DNA of 25,092 bases from Hydrogenophaga sp. (GTDB lineage Bacteria; Pseudomonadota; Gammaproteobacteria; Burkholderiales; Burkholderiaceae_C): assembly GCA_021154985.1 (NCBI GenBank), contig JAJNQE010000017.1, positions 1-25,092 on the forward strand, written 5' to 3'. How positions within the stretch are numbered: position 1 is the first letter of the stretch; every line of letters starts with the position of its first letter. Positions 6,573 to 15,711 of this stretch are shown piece after piece. A model generated the notes under the pieces. That model was not told the DNA's origin, did no database searches, and worked only from the letters and a program-made list of their open reading frames with translations. The position numbers were made by a program, and so were the translations under genes.

Positions 6573-8777
6573 TCACTTCAGGTCGAAGCGGTCCAGGTTC
6601 ATCACCTTGGTCCAGGCGGCCACGAAGTCGCGCACGAACTTGGCCTGTGCGTCGCTGCTGGCGTACACCTCGGCCAGCGCGCGCAGCACCGAGTTGGAAC
6701 CGAACACGAGATCGACCACCGTGCCCGTGCCTTTCGCTTTGCCGGTGGCCCGGTCGCTGCCTTCCATCACGCCGTCGGTGGCAGATTTTTTCCACACGGT
6801 GCCCATGTCGAGCAGGTTGACGAAGAAGTCGTTGCTCAGGGTGCCGGGCCGCTGGGTGAACACGCCGTGGCTGGTGCCGCCGGCGTTGGCGCCCAGGACG
6901 CGCAGGCCGCCCACCAGCACCGTCATTTCGGGTGCGGTCAGTGTGAGCAGGTTGGCCTTGTCGAGCAGGCGTTCGGCGGCCGAGCTCTCCAGACCTTTGC
7001 GCACGTAGTTGCGGAACCCGTCGGCCAGCGGCTCCAGCGGTGCGAACGAATCGGCATCGGTCTGGGCTTGCGTCGCGTCGGCGCGGCCGGGTGCAAACGG
7101 CACGGTCACGTCCTGACCGGCCTTCTTCGCAGCGGCTTCCACGGCAGCGCTGCCCGCAAGCACGATCAGGTCGGCCAGCGAGATTTTTTTGCCACCGCTC
7201 TGCGCGCCATTGAACTCGGCTTGGATCGCTTCCAGTTTGGCCAGCACCTTGGCGAGCTCGGCGGGCTGGTTGGCTTCCCAGTCTTTCTGTGGCGCCAGGC
7301 GGATGCGGGCTCCGTTGGCACCGCCGCGCTTGTCGGAGCCGCGGAAGGTGGAGGCCGAGGCCCAGGCCGTGCTGACCAATTGCGCGATCGACAGGCCGGA
7401 AGCAAGCACCTTGGCCTTGAGCGCGGCCACGTCCTGTTCGTTGACCAGGGGGTGGTTCACTGCAGGCACCGGGTCTTGCCAGATCAGCTCTTCCTTGGGC
7501 ACCAGTGGGCCCAGGTAGCGGGTGATGGGGCCCATGTCGCGGTGGGTCAGCTTGAACCAGGCGCGGGCGAACGCGTCGGCAAACTCCTTGGGGTTGGCCA
7601 TGAAGCGGCGCGAGATCTTCTCGTAGGCCGGGTCCATGCGCATGGACATGTCGGCCGTGGTCATCATCGGCAACTGGCGTTTGGCCGGGTCGTGCGCATC
7701 GGGCGCGGTGGCGGCGTTGGGGTTCTTGGGGGTCCACTGGTGCGCGCCGGCCGGGCTCTTGGTGAGCTCCCACTCGTTGCCGAACAGGGTTTCGAAGTAG
7801 CTGTTGTCCCAGGTGGTGGGCGTGGGCGTCCAGGGGCCTTCGATGCCGCTGGTGATGGTGTGCGCACCCTTGCCGCTGCCAAAGGTGTTCTTCCAGCCCA
7901 GGCCCTGCTCATCGAGGCCGGCACCTTCGGGCGCTGCACCCACATACTGGCCGGGGTCGGCTGCGCCGTGGGCCTTGCCGAAGGTGTGGCCGCCGGCGGT
8001 CAGCGCCACGGTTTCTTCGTCGTTCATCGCCATGCGGGCGAAGGTTTCGCGGATGTCGCGCGCCGAGGCCAGCGGGTCGGGCTTGCCGTCCGGGCCTTCC
8101 GGGTTCACATAGATCAGGCCCATCTGCACGGCCGCGAGCGGGTTTGCGAGGTTGCGGTCGCCGGAGTAGCGGCTGTTGGGCTTGTCGCTGGTGGCGAGCC
8201 ATTCGGCTTCCGGGCCCCAGTACACCTCTTCAGGCTCCCACACGTCGGCGCGGCCGCCGGCAAAGCCGAAGGTCTTGAAGCCCATGGAGTCCAGGGCCAC
8301 GTTGCCGGCCAGGACCATCAGGTCGGCCCAGGAGAGCTTGTTGCCGTACTTCTGCTTGATGGGCCAGAGCAGGCGGCGCGCCTTGTCCAGGTTGCCGTTG
8401 TCGGGCCAGCTGTTGAGCGGAGCAAAGCGCTGCATGCCCGCACCTGCGCCACCGCGGCCATCGGCAATGCGGTAGGTGCCGGCGCTGTGCCAGGCCATGC
8501 GGATGAAGAAGGGTCCGTAGTGGCCATAGTCGGCGGGCCACCAGTCTTGCGAGTCCGTCATCAGGGCGGTCAGGTCCTTGATCACGGCGTTGAGGTCGAG
8601 GCTCTTGAAAGCTTCCGCGTAGTCGAAGTCCTCACCCATGGGGTCGGTCAGCGGAGAGTTCTGGTTCAGCAGCTTCACGTTGAGCTGGTTGGGCCACCAG
8701 TTGGCGCTGGTGGGCGTACCGGCCACGGCGTTCTTGGGGACACCGCTGGAAAAGGGGCATTGGGCTTGGTCAGACAA
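6573..8777 (-). CDS. katG: Catalase-peroxidase KatG
   Basis: A 734-residue bifunctional haem catalase-peroxidase that removes hydrogen peroxide, usual for KatG in length and content. The distal haem triad lies in FFIRMAWHSAGTYR (Arg93, Trp96, His97). Trp96 with Tyr223 (GLIYVNPEGPDG) and Met249 (FARMAMNDEE) gives the family's Met-Tyr-Trp crosslink, and the proximal haem ligand is His264 in GGHTFGKAHG. The second, non-catalytic peroxidase-like domain follows through to FDLK at the C-terminus. The start is TTG at 8777: it is preceded by AGGAG at 7 nt and begins the typical (M)SDQAQCPFS sequence; the longer upstream frame has no family match. No signal peptide, so cytosolic. Likely regulated by peroxide (OxyR or Fur-like), but no clear OxyR site was recognised; a promoter and an inverted repeat lie upstream. 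Confidence 0.97.
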   Translation of the reverse strand: MSDQAQCPFSSGVPKNAVAGTPTSANWWPNQLNVKLLNQNSPLTDPMGEDFDYAEAFKSLDLNAVIKDLTALMTDSQDWWPADYGHYGPFFIRMAWHSAGTYRIADGRGGAGAGMQRFAPLNSWPDNGNLDKARRLLWPIKQKYGNKLSWADLMVLAGNVALDSMGFKTFGFAGGRADVWEPEEVYWGPEAEWLATSDKPNSRYSGDRNLANPLAAVQMGLIYVNPEGPDGKPDPLASARDIRETFARMAMNDEETVALTAGGHTFGKAHGAADPGQYVGAAPEGAGLDEQGLGWKNTFGSGKGAHTITSGIEGPWTPTPTTWDNSYFETLFGNEWELTKSPAGAHQWTPKNPNAATAPDAHDPAKRQLPMMTTADMSMRMDPAYEKISRRFMANPKEFADAFARAWFKLTHRDMGPITRYLGPLVPKEELIWQDPVPAVNHPLVNEQDVAALKAKVLASGLSIAQLVSTAWASASTFRGSDKRGGANGARIRLAPQKDWEANQPAELAKVLAKLEAIQAEFNGAQSGGKKISLADLIVLAGSAAVEAAAKKAGQDVTVPFAPGRADATQAQTDADSFAPLEPLADGFRNYVRKGLESSAAERLLDKANLLTLTAPEMTVLVGGLRVLGANAGGTSHGVFTQRPGTLSNDFFVNLLDMGTVWKKSATDGVMEGSDRATGKAKGTGTVVDLVFGSNSVLRALAEVYASSDAQAKFVRDFVAAWTKVMNLDRFDLK

Positions 8778-8817
8778 GGTGTTCTCCTGTGTGTGTTGTT
8801 GGGAAGGGCGAAGGGAC

Positions 8818-8846
8818 ACTGTAGGCACCGAAGATGAAATCTTCAA
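8818..8846 (-). promoter_or_regulatory. katG promoter with overlapping inverted repeat
   Basis: On the minus strand TTGAAG (8846-8841) and TACAGT (8823-8818) are 17 bp apart, a good sigma-70 arrangement about 40 bp before the katG TTG start. The -35 box is overlapped by a perfect inverted repeat GAAGAT-GAA-ATCTTC (8830-8844), which may be a regulator site. It does not match the ATAG/CTAT spacing of OxyR operators. Confidence 0.6.
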
Positions 8847-8898
8847 TGCATTTCTCGCAATGACGGCCATAGCCAAACTGCCGATGGCCTCGGCGGGA

Positions 8899-9618
8899 TC
8901 AGCGTGATGGATCTTCGGGCAGCAGCGCCTTGGCCGCCTCGATGCGCAGCGCGAGCGGCACCGAGGCATCGTTCATGACAGCCAGCAGGAAGGCTTGTGG
9001 CGTCTGGGACGCCGTGGTGGCCACCACCGCGGCGCCGCTGGCGGCGAGCGGCACGGCCTCGGGCCGCAGGCGCTGCAGTGCAGCATCGAATTCGGCCGGC
9101 CGAATGTTTTTGAGGCGCGACAACAAATCGGCCTGGTTGTCTTCGCCGGGGGGCAGGTCCAGCGAGGGATCGTCGGCGAACACGGCGGCGAGGTCGGCGC
9201 TGACGAAGGCCGACCACTGGCCCGCGTCGGCGAGCGGCGCGGGCACCAAGCGCGCGTGTCCGCCCGGCGTGGGCGAGCACGCAATGCGCGCGGGCGCGAC
9301 CTCGTTCAGGTAGCGCAAACGAAGCCCTTCCAGAAATGCCTGCGCCTGCGCCACCGACACCGGTTGCGCCAGCGAGAACCACAGCTGGTAGCCCTCGGTA
9401 CCGCAGACCGCGATGGCCGGCGCGGGCAGCTCCAGGTCGGCCTGCACGCCTTGCCAGACAGGGCTCAGGGCGTTCCAGTCGGCGGGCCGCGCCAGCCCGA
9501 GCACCAGCGCCCGTGTGAGGCCGTTGGCGTCGAGCAGGTCGGCTGCATCGACCGCTGCCTGCGCACCGGCGGGCTGGGCGAGGTACAGCCGGGAGAGTTC
9601 GGAGTGCAGTCGGCTCAT
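8899..9618 (-). CDS. Protein of unknown function, third gene of the ABC exporter operon
   Basis: A 239-residue soluble protein starting at ATG 9618, two bases after the permease stop, so almost certainly co-transcribed with it. A longer frame upstream overlaps the permease and is a shadow. I do not recognise the family with confidence. The N-terminal half (ALVLGLARPADWNALSPVWQ, then EGYQLWFSLAQPVSVAQAQAF and YLNEVAPARI) alternates strands and helices in a manner loosely recalling archaeo-eukaryotic primase small domains, but no catalytic acidic motif is evident. The C-terminal quarter (LLAVMNDASVPLALRIEAAK) is helical. No signal peptide or membrane segment. It is likely lineage-restricted; a link to the exporter is suggested only by its position. 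Confidence 0.7.
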   Translation of the reverse strand: MSRLHSELSRLYLAQPAGAQAAVDAADLLDANGLTRALVLGLARPADWNALSPVWQGVQADLELPAPAIAVCGTEGYQLWFSLAQPVSVAQAQAFLEGLRLRYLNEVAPARIACSPTPGGHARLVPAPLADAGQWSAFVSADLAAVFADDPSLDLPPGEDNQADLLSRLKNIRPAEFDAALQRLRPEAVPLAASGAAVVATTASQTPQAFLLAVMNDASVPLALRIEAAKALLPEDPSR

Positions 9619-9620
9619 GG

Positions 9621-10387
9621 TCAGCGCCGGATGCGGTGGCCGGTCTTGAACACCCACCACACCACGCCCAGGCAGGTGAACATGAAGGCCAGCGTCATGC
9701 CGGTGCTCACGGCGATGTGCACGTCGGCCGCGCCGTAGAAAGCCCAGCGCAGGCCGCTGATGAGGTAGACCACCGGGTTGAACAGTGACACCGTCTGCCA
9801 CAGCGGCGGCAGCATGTTGATGCTGTAGAACGCGCCACCCAGAAAAGTGAGCGGCGTGATCACCAGCAGCGGGATCACCTGCAGCTTCTGGAAGCTGTCG
9901 GCCCACAGGCCGATGATGAAACCGAACAGACAGAAGGTGATGGCGGTCAGGATGAGGAAGCCCACCATCCACACCGGGTGCGCCACCTCGTACGGCACAA
10001 ACAGGCGCGCCGTGAGCAGGATCAACACGCCCAGCGTGAGGCTCTTGGTGGCGGCGGCGCCCACATAACCCAGCAGAACTTCAACCCAGTTCACCGGTGC
10101 GCTCAGCAGCTCGTAGATGGTGCCGGACCACTTGGGCATGTAGATGCCGAAGGCCGCGTTGGAAATGCTCTCGCTCAGCAGCGAGAGCATGAGCAGGCCG
10201 GGGATGATGTAGGCGCCGTAGCTCACGCCGTCGATGTCGCCCATGCGAGATCCGATGGCCGAGCCGAAGACGATGAAATAGAGCGAGGTGCTGAGCACCG
10301 GCGCCATGATGCTCTGCGCCCAGGTGCGCAGGGCGCGGTTCATTTCGAACTGGTAGATCGCCCGCACGGCGTGAATGTTCAAACCCA

Positions 10388-10391
<4 letters not shown>
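9621..10391 (-). CDS. ABC-2 type exporter permease (YadH-like)
   Basis: A 256-residue permease with the six-helix ABC-2 layout. Hydrophobic segments lie at about 28-45, 63-80, 108-128, 139-162 and 170-192, with a last one near 228-248. The characteristic ABC-2 loop FLGGAFYSINMLPPLWQTVS followed by LFNPVVYLISGLRWAFYG lies between the fifth and sixth helices. Two adjacent ATGs (10391, 10388) begin the frame; the first overlaps the ATPase stop (ATGA), the usual coupling. With the upstream ATPase it forms a YadGH/Nod-type exporter in the inner membrane. The substrate cannot be told from sequence. Confidence 0.92.
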
Positions 10392-11356
<965 letters not shown>

Positions 11357-11410
11357 GGGGCTCCACAGACGGTGGATGAAAAGAGTGTGGCAATGATCAT
11401 GTATCTTAGG

Positions 11411-11426
11411 CTGTATCTGTGTACAG
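11411..11426 (+). promoter_or_regulatory. Putative LexA (SOS) box
   Basis: CTGTATCTGTGTACAG fits the gamma/betaproteobacterial LexA consensus CTGT-N8-ACAG and keeps the outer CTGTAT and TACAG of the ideal CTGTATATATATACAG, with three internal differences. It ends 10 bp before the ATG of the radical SAM gene and lies in the region shared with the divergent ABC operon. It is the only such site I noticed in an intergenic region of the window. Confidence 0.62.
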
Positions 11427-11436
11427 TGTTTGCTTC

Positions 11437-12531
11437 ATGCCGACTGTCCACATTCCGTTGCAGGCCATCAAAGGGCGCGGCCTCGCCCAGCACCAGCCGC
11501 ACCGCTTCGAGCGCCACGCCCGCGAGGCCTTTGACGACGGCTGGGGCGCGCTCGCCGACGCCGCGCTGGCGCAAGACGAGGCCCCGCCACCGGCCACCGA
11601 GGTGAGCTTTGAAGACGCCAGGAGCGCCATCACCCACAACGACTCGCCCGACATCGGCTTTCGTCTCGGGCTGAATCCGTACCGGGGCTGTGAACACGGC
11701 TGCGTGTATTGCTACGCGCGGCCCAGTCACAGCTACCTCAACCTCTCGCCAGGGATCGACTTCGAAACAAAGCTGATCGCCAAACGCAACATCGCGCAGG
11801 TGCTGCAGCGCGAACTGGCGAGCCCGCGCCATGTGCCCGAGCTGCTGGCCATCGGCACCGTGACCGACGCCTACCAACCCATCGAGCGCGAGCTGCGCCT
11901 GATGCACGGTGTGTTGCAGGTGCTCGGCGACACGCGCCACCCGCTGGCTATCGTCACCAAAGGCAGCGGTGTGGAGCGCGACATCGATCTGCTCGCGCCC
12001 ATGGCCGCGCAGGGCCTGGCCGCGGTGTACGTGACCATCACCTCGCTCGACGCGAAGCTCACCCGCCTGCTGGAGCCGCGCGCCGCCGCGCCCCACCGCC
12101 GCCTGCGCACCATCCGCACGCTGGCCGAGGCCGGTATTCCGGTGGGCGTGAGCGTGGCGCCGCAGATCCCGTTCATCAACGACGACATGGAACAAGTGCT
12201 GGAGGCCGCGTTCGAGGCTGGCGCGCGCCGTGCGTTCTACACCGTGCTGCGCCTGCCGCATGAGCTCAGTCCCATGTTTCGCCAATGGCTGGAGCTGCAC
12301 TACCCGGACCGTGCCGCGCGTGTGATGGCTCGGGTGCAGGAAATGCGCGGTGGACGCGACTACGACGCCGACTTTGCCCAGCGCATGAAAGGCCGTGGCG
12401 TGTGGGCCGACCTCATCCGCCAGCGCTTCGAGAAGACCTGCGACCGCCTGGGCTTCGCGCGCGAACGCGAGCCGCTGAACACCGCGCTGTTCAGGCCGGC
12501 GGGCCTGCCGGGGCAGCAGTCGCTGTTCTGA
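11437..12531 (+). CDS. PA0069-family radical SAM protein (spore-photoproduct-lyase-like)
   Basis: A 364-residue radical SAM enzyme. The 4Fe-4S ligands are Cys85, Cys89 and Cys92 in RGCEHGCVYCYARPSH; the SPL-like group shares the YCYAR continuation. Other conserved segments are LGLNPYRG, IGTVTDAYQPIE, AIVTKGSGVERDIDLL and VSVAPQIPFINDD. The chemistry is probably radical-based, but the substrate is unknown; similarity to spore photoproduct lyase is often taken to hint at nucleic-acid repair. ATG 11437 is chosen over GTG 11419 because the latter lies inside the LexA-like box and adds residues outside the family. A typical Shine-Dalgarno sequence is lacking. Its 3' end overlaps the convergent DUF1653 gene by 41 bp. 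SOS control is inferred from the upstream box. Confidence 0.92.
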   Translation: MPTVHIPLQAIKGRGLAQHQPHRFERHAREAFDDGWGALADAALAQDEAPPPATEVSFEDARSAITHNDSPDIGFRLGLNPYRGCEHGCVYCYARPSHSYLNLSPGIDFETKLIAKRNIAQVLQRELASPRHVPELLAIGTVTDAYQPIERELRLMHGVLQVLGDTRHPLAIVTKGSGVERDIDLLAPMAAQGLAAVYVTITSLDAKLTRLLEPRAAAPHRRLRTIRTLAEAGIPVGVSVAPQIPFINDDMEQVLEAAFEAGARRAFYTVLRLPHELSPMFRQWLELHYPDRAARVMARVQEMRGGRDYDADFAQRMKGRGVWADLIRQRFEKTCDRLGFAREREPLNTALFRPAGLPGQQSLF

Positions 12532-12979
12532 TCAGCGCCAGCGCGTCCGTGCGCCAGTGGTGCAGGGCCTCGTAAAAACCTTCCCATACGCAGCCGTTGC
12601 AGCCGCGTCCGCAGCAGGTTTGGGGCTCGGGTGGGGGTGGGCGCAAGGCGGTGTCCAGCACCATGCCCTGGCGCTGCGCCAGACCGCGCAGGTGTGCCAC
12701 CAGGGCCTGCGCGGTGGGCAGATCGGCCAACGGCACACCGGCTGGGTCATGAAGAACAAACCGGGGCTGTGTGCGGCCCTCGAATTCACCTGTTTCGCCA
12801 AACATGGCGGCTGGCCGCACCCACTGGCCCCAGCCGCCGTAGAGCGCGCGGTACAGCGTCATGCCCTGCAGGGTTTCGCTGCAGCGCACGGTGTCCAGCA
12901 CTTCGTACCAGCCGCCCTTGTAGTGGCGGTAGAGGCCGGGCGGGGTGGGGTTCAGCGGGGGCAGGTCGTGGTTGGTCAT
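12491..12979 (-). CDS. DUF1653 domain fused to a Cys-rich oxidoreductase-like domain
   Basis: A 162-residue cytosolic protein with two parts. Residues about 13-76 (GLYRHYKGGWYEVLDTVRCS, LYRALYGGWGQWVRPAAMF) match DUF1653, a small SH3-like fold. Residues about 113-147 (PPPEPQTCCGRGCNGCVWEG then FYEALHHW) match the oxidoreductase-like N-terminal family PF09791, with four closely spaced Cys that could bind metal or a cluster. Between them is a linker with a proline run. The gene starts 8 bp after the ybaL stop, so it is likely co-transcribed. Its end runs 41 bp into the convergent radical SAM gene. The fusion suggests that the two domains act together; the function is unknown. Confidence 0.85.
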   Translation of the reverse strand: MTNHDLPPLNPTPPGLYRHYKGGWYEVLDTVRCSETLQGMTLYRALYGGWGQWVRPAAMFGETGEFEGRTQPRFVLHDPAGVPLADLPTAQALVAHLRGLAQRQGMVLDTALRPPPPEPQTCCGRGCNGCVWEGFYEALHHWRTDALALIRTATAAPAGPPA

Positions 12980-12987
12980 CGCGGGTG

Positions 12988-14682
12988 TCAGCGCTTGAAC
13001 TGCAGCAGCACATGGGCCGCCATGCCGCGCGCGAGTTCTGTATCGCCCAGGAACACGGTGCCCAGGCTTTCGCTCTTGAGCAGCTCGGCTTCTTCTTCGT
13101 TGTGTGTGCGCAGGATCACGTCGATCCCGGGGTTGAGCGTGCGCGCGATCTCCACCATCTTGCGCACGCTCATGGTGTCGGGGATGGTGATCACGAGCAC
13201 GGCTGCGCGGGCGATGTGCGCCTGGATCAAGACCTCGGGCGTGGACGCGTCACCGCTCACCGCTGCGATGCCGTCCTTGCGCAGCGCATCCACCACTTCG
13301 CGGTTTTCATCGGCCACCACGAAGGGAATGCCTTGTTCGCGCAAGGACTGCGCGATGCGCTCGCCCACGCGGCCATGGCCCACCAGCACGACCTGTTTGG
13401 CCAGCAGCGAGGCGTGGGTGGAGGCCGGCAGCTCGGCCAGTGGGTCGTCTCGCGCTTCGAGCTTGCGCGCGTAGGCCGAGCGCTCGCGTATCCAGGCCTG
13501 CATGGGCTCCACCGCCGAGAACAGCGCGGCGTTGGCCGCAATGGAAATGAGCGCGCCCGCCAGCACCAGGCTCTGGCCCTCCACCGGCATCAGGTTCAGC
13601 GCCACGCCCAGGCCCGCCAGGATGAAGGAGAACTCGCCGATCTGCGCCAGGCTCACGCCCACGGTGAGTGCGGTGTTCAGCGGGTACCTGAAGAGCAGCA
13701 CCAGCGCCACCGCCGCCACCGTCTTGCCCAGCATGATGATGGCCACCACCGCCAGCAGCTTGAGTGGCTCGTTCCACACCACGGCGGGGTCGAACAGCAT
13801 GCCCACCGACACGAAGAACAGCACGGCGAAGGCGTCGCGCAGCGGCAGCGATTCGTCGGCCGCGCGGTGGGCAAACTCGGACTCGCGCATCATCATGCCG
13901 GCGAAGAAGGCGCCCAGCGCAAACGACACGTCAAACAGCTTGCCCGCGCCAAACGCCACGCCCACCGCCACCGCCACCACGCTCAGCGTGAACAGCTCCT
14001 GCGAGCCGGTGCGCGCCACCCACCACAGCGCCTTGGGCAACAGCCGGCGCCCCACCACCAGCATGAGCACGATGAAGGCCGTGACCTTGGCCAGCGTGAT
14101 GCCCACCGCTTGCCAGATGTCGCTGCCCGGCGTGGCGGCCGCGCCCTCGGCCGGTGCCAGCACTCCCGCCAGCGCAGGCAACAAAACCAGCACCATGACC
14201 ATGACCAGGTCTTCCACCACCAGCCAGCCCACAGCGATCTGCCCGTTGATGGACTTGAGCAGCCCCCTGGCCTCCAGCGCGCGCAGCAGCACCACCGTGC
14301 TCGCCACCGACAGGCACAAGCCAAACACCAGCGAGCCCGCCAGGCTCCAGCCCCAGAAGTGCGACAGGCCGAAGCCCAGCAAGGTCGCCACGGCAATTTG
14401 CACGATGGCGCCCGGTACCGCGATGCGGCGCACGGCCATGAGGTCACCGATCGAGAAATGCAGGCCCACGCCGAACATCAACAGCATGACGCCGATCTCG
14501 GCCAACTGGCTGGCCAGTCCCACGTCGGCCACGAAGCCGGGCGTGGCCGGGCTGATGACAATGCCCGCGAGCAGATAACCCACCAGCGGCGGCATGCGCA
14601 GACGCACCGCAATGAACCCGAAAACCATCGCCAGGCCAAAACCCGCTGCAATCGTGGCGATCAGGCTGACGTCGTGCGGCAT
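12988..14682 (-). CDS. ybaL: YbaL-type monovalent cation:proton antiporter (CPA2/Kef family)
   Basis: A 564-residue inner-membrane antiporter. Residues 1 to about 390 contain around twelve membrane helices with the Kef/YbaL markers RMPPLVGYLLAGIVISP, LMFGVGLHFS, GLCLSVASTVVLLRALEARG and FFVSVGMLFDP. A cytosolic TrkA-N/RCK domain follows from about residue 418, starting QVVLVGHGRVGERIAQSLRE (GxGxxG nucleotide site) and running to RTHNEEEAELLKSESLGTVF. Length and layout match E. coli YbaL rather than KefB/KefC, which carry other glutathione-gating features. It probably exchanges K+ or Na+ for protons under nucleotide control. Start ATG 14682 gives the family's usual N-terminus. It is followed after 8 bp by the DUF1653 gene. 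Confidence 0.93.
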   Translation of the reverse strand: MPHDVSLIATIAAGFGLAMVFGFIAVRLRMPPLVGYLLAGIVISPATPGFVADVGLASQLAEIGVMLLMFGVGLHFSIGDLMAVRRIAVPGAIVQIAVATLLGFGLSHFWGWSLAGSLVFGLCLSVASTVVLLRALEARGLLKSINGQIAVGWLVVEDLVMVMVLVLLPALAGVLAPAEGAAATPGSDIWQAVGITLAKVTAFIVLMLVVGRRLLPKALWWVARTGSQELFTLSVVAVAVGVAFGAGKLFDVSFALGAFFAGMMMRESEFAHRAADESLPLRDAFAVLFFVSVGMLFDPAVVWNEPLKLLAVVAIIMLGKTVAAVALVLLFRYPLNTALTVGVSLAQIGEFSFILAGLGVALNLMPVEGQSLVLAGALISIAANAALFSAVEPMQAWIRERSAYARKLEARDDPLAELPASTHASLLAKQVVLVGHGRVGERIAQSLREQGIPFVVADENREVVDALRKDGIAAVSGDASTPEVLIQAHIARAAVLVITIPDTMSVRKMVEIARTLNPGIDVILRTHNEEEAELLKSESLGTVFLGDTELARGMAAHVLLQFKR

Positions 14683-14828
14683 CGGCGGGGCCTTTCTGCG
14701 GGTTGGGTTTGGGGTGGTGGGTTCTCCGGTCTCGTGAGTCCGGTGCTGCGTCCGATTATGGAGGGGCAGTCGGGTGTCGGCTGGCGGTTGGCTGCTTGTC
14801 CCCGGGCGGGCCGCAGAGCCGGGTCCGT

Positions 14829-15698
14829 TCAGAGTTGGGCCAGACGCCTGAGTTCTTCCGGCGTGGTGCCGGGCAGATCAAAGAACTCGAGGTAGGCCGG
14901 TATCTGCTCGAAGAGCATGTCCACACCCGCCTGGGTGCGGCAACCCCGGGCCTTGGCGGCCGCGAGCAAAGGCGTGACGGGCGGTTGCAGCACCACCTCG
15001 CCCACCCAGGTGGACGGTGAGAGTTGGTCCACGGAGAACGGCAGCGGATCGTCGGCACGCATGCCCAGCGGCGTGGCGTTCACGACCAGATCCAGACCCG
15101 CCGGATCGGGTGGACCAATGGAGGTCTGCAAGCCGGGGTGGTGCGCGGCCAGTCGCGTGGACAACCGCTGGGCGCACAACGGGTCCGCGTCGGACAAATG
15201 CAACTCCGCCACGCCGGCCCCCGCGAGCGAGGCTGCGATGGCGCAACCCACGCCGCCGCTGCCCACCACCAGCGCGCGCGCACCCTCGGTGCGAAAGCCC
15301 TGACGGCGCAAACCGCGCACAAAGCCCTCGCCGTCGAACTGCTCGCCCACCAGACGGCCTTGCGGGTCACAACGCACGGCGTTGCAGGCGCCAGCGACCT
15401 TCACCGCGGTGCTGGAGGCGTCCAGCAACTCCAACACCGCCACTTTCAGGGGCATGGTGATCAGTGCACCGCGCACGTTGCGCAAGCGCAGCAGTGAGGG
15501 CAGAAGGCCACCCAACTGGTCTGCTGTGCAGGCCAGGGGAACCACGGCCATATTGATGCCGTGTGCGGCGAAGTAGGGGTTGTAGATCAGCGGCGATTTG
15601 AAGCTGTGGGTCGGCCAGCCCAGGTGCACGATGACCTGGGTGTTGCCATCGATGCGCGGGGCAGGTGCGGATGCGGGCGCCGGGGCTGCGCTGTTCAT
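14829..15698 (-). CDS. Shikimate/quinate dehydrogenase-like oxidoreductase, last gene of the TRAP operon
   Basis: A 289-residue member of the shikimate dehydrogenase superfamily. The substrate domain keeps catalytic Lys85 (GALITMPLK), Asn106 (GACNAVR) and Asp122 (GEQFDGEGF). The usual HSLSPxIHN motif is replaced by HSFKSPLIYN (31-40), typical of the SDH-like subgroup rather than biosynthetic AroE. The Rossmann loop is GSGGVG (146-151). The strand after it ends LHLSDAD with Asp170, where NADP-dependent AroE carries basic/polar residues, so NAD+ use and an oxidative, catabolic role are likely (inference). VVNATPLGM and QAGVDMLFEQ complete the fold. ATG 15698 is chosen because GAGGA from the dctM stop region lies 10 nt upstream; the longer frame overlaps dctM. 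It follows dctM by 13 bp. Confidence 0.85.
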   Translation of the reverse strand: MNSAAPAPASAPAPRIDGNTQVIVHLGWPTHSFKSPLIYNPYFAAHGINMAVVPLACTADQLGGLLPSLLRLRNVRGALITMPLKVAVLELLDASSTAVKVAGACNAVRCDPQGRLVGEQFDGEGFVRGLRRQGFRTEGARALVVGSGGVGCAIAASLAGAGVAELHLSDADPLCAQRLSTRLAAHHPGLQTSIGPPDPAGLDLVVNATPLGMRADDPLPFSVDQLSPSTWVGEVVLQPPVTPLLAAAKARGCRTQAGVDMLFEQIPAYLEFFDLPGTTPEELRRLAQL

Positions 15699-15711
15699 GC
15701 GGTGCGGGTCC

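Noticed and set aside
6867..8837. A 656-codon plus-strand frame opposite katG
   Set aside because: KatG on the other strand has every catalytic motif; this frame has shadow-like Gly/Val/His composition and no motif.
8778..8898. An OxyR binding site upstream of katG
   Set aside because: No ATAG/CTAT series with 7-bp spacing could be found; only an unrelated inverted repeat is present.
12631..14895. A 754-codon plus-strand frame opposite ybaL
   Set aside because: Extreme His/Gln/Arg content and antisense to a complete antiporter.
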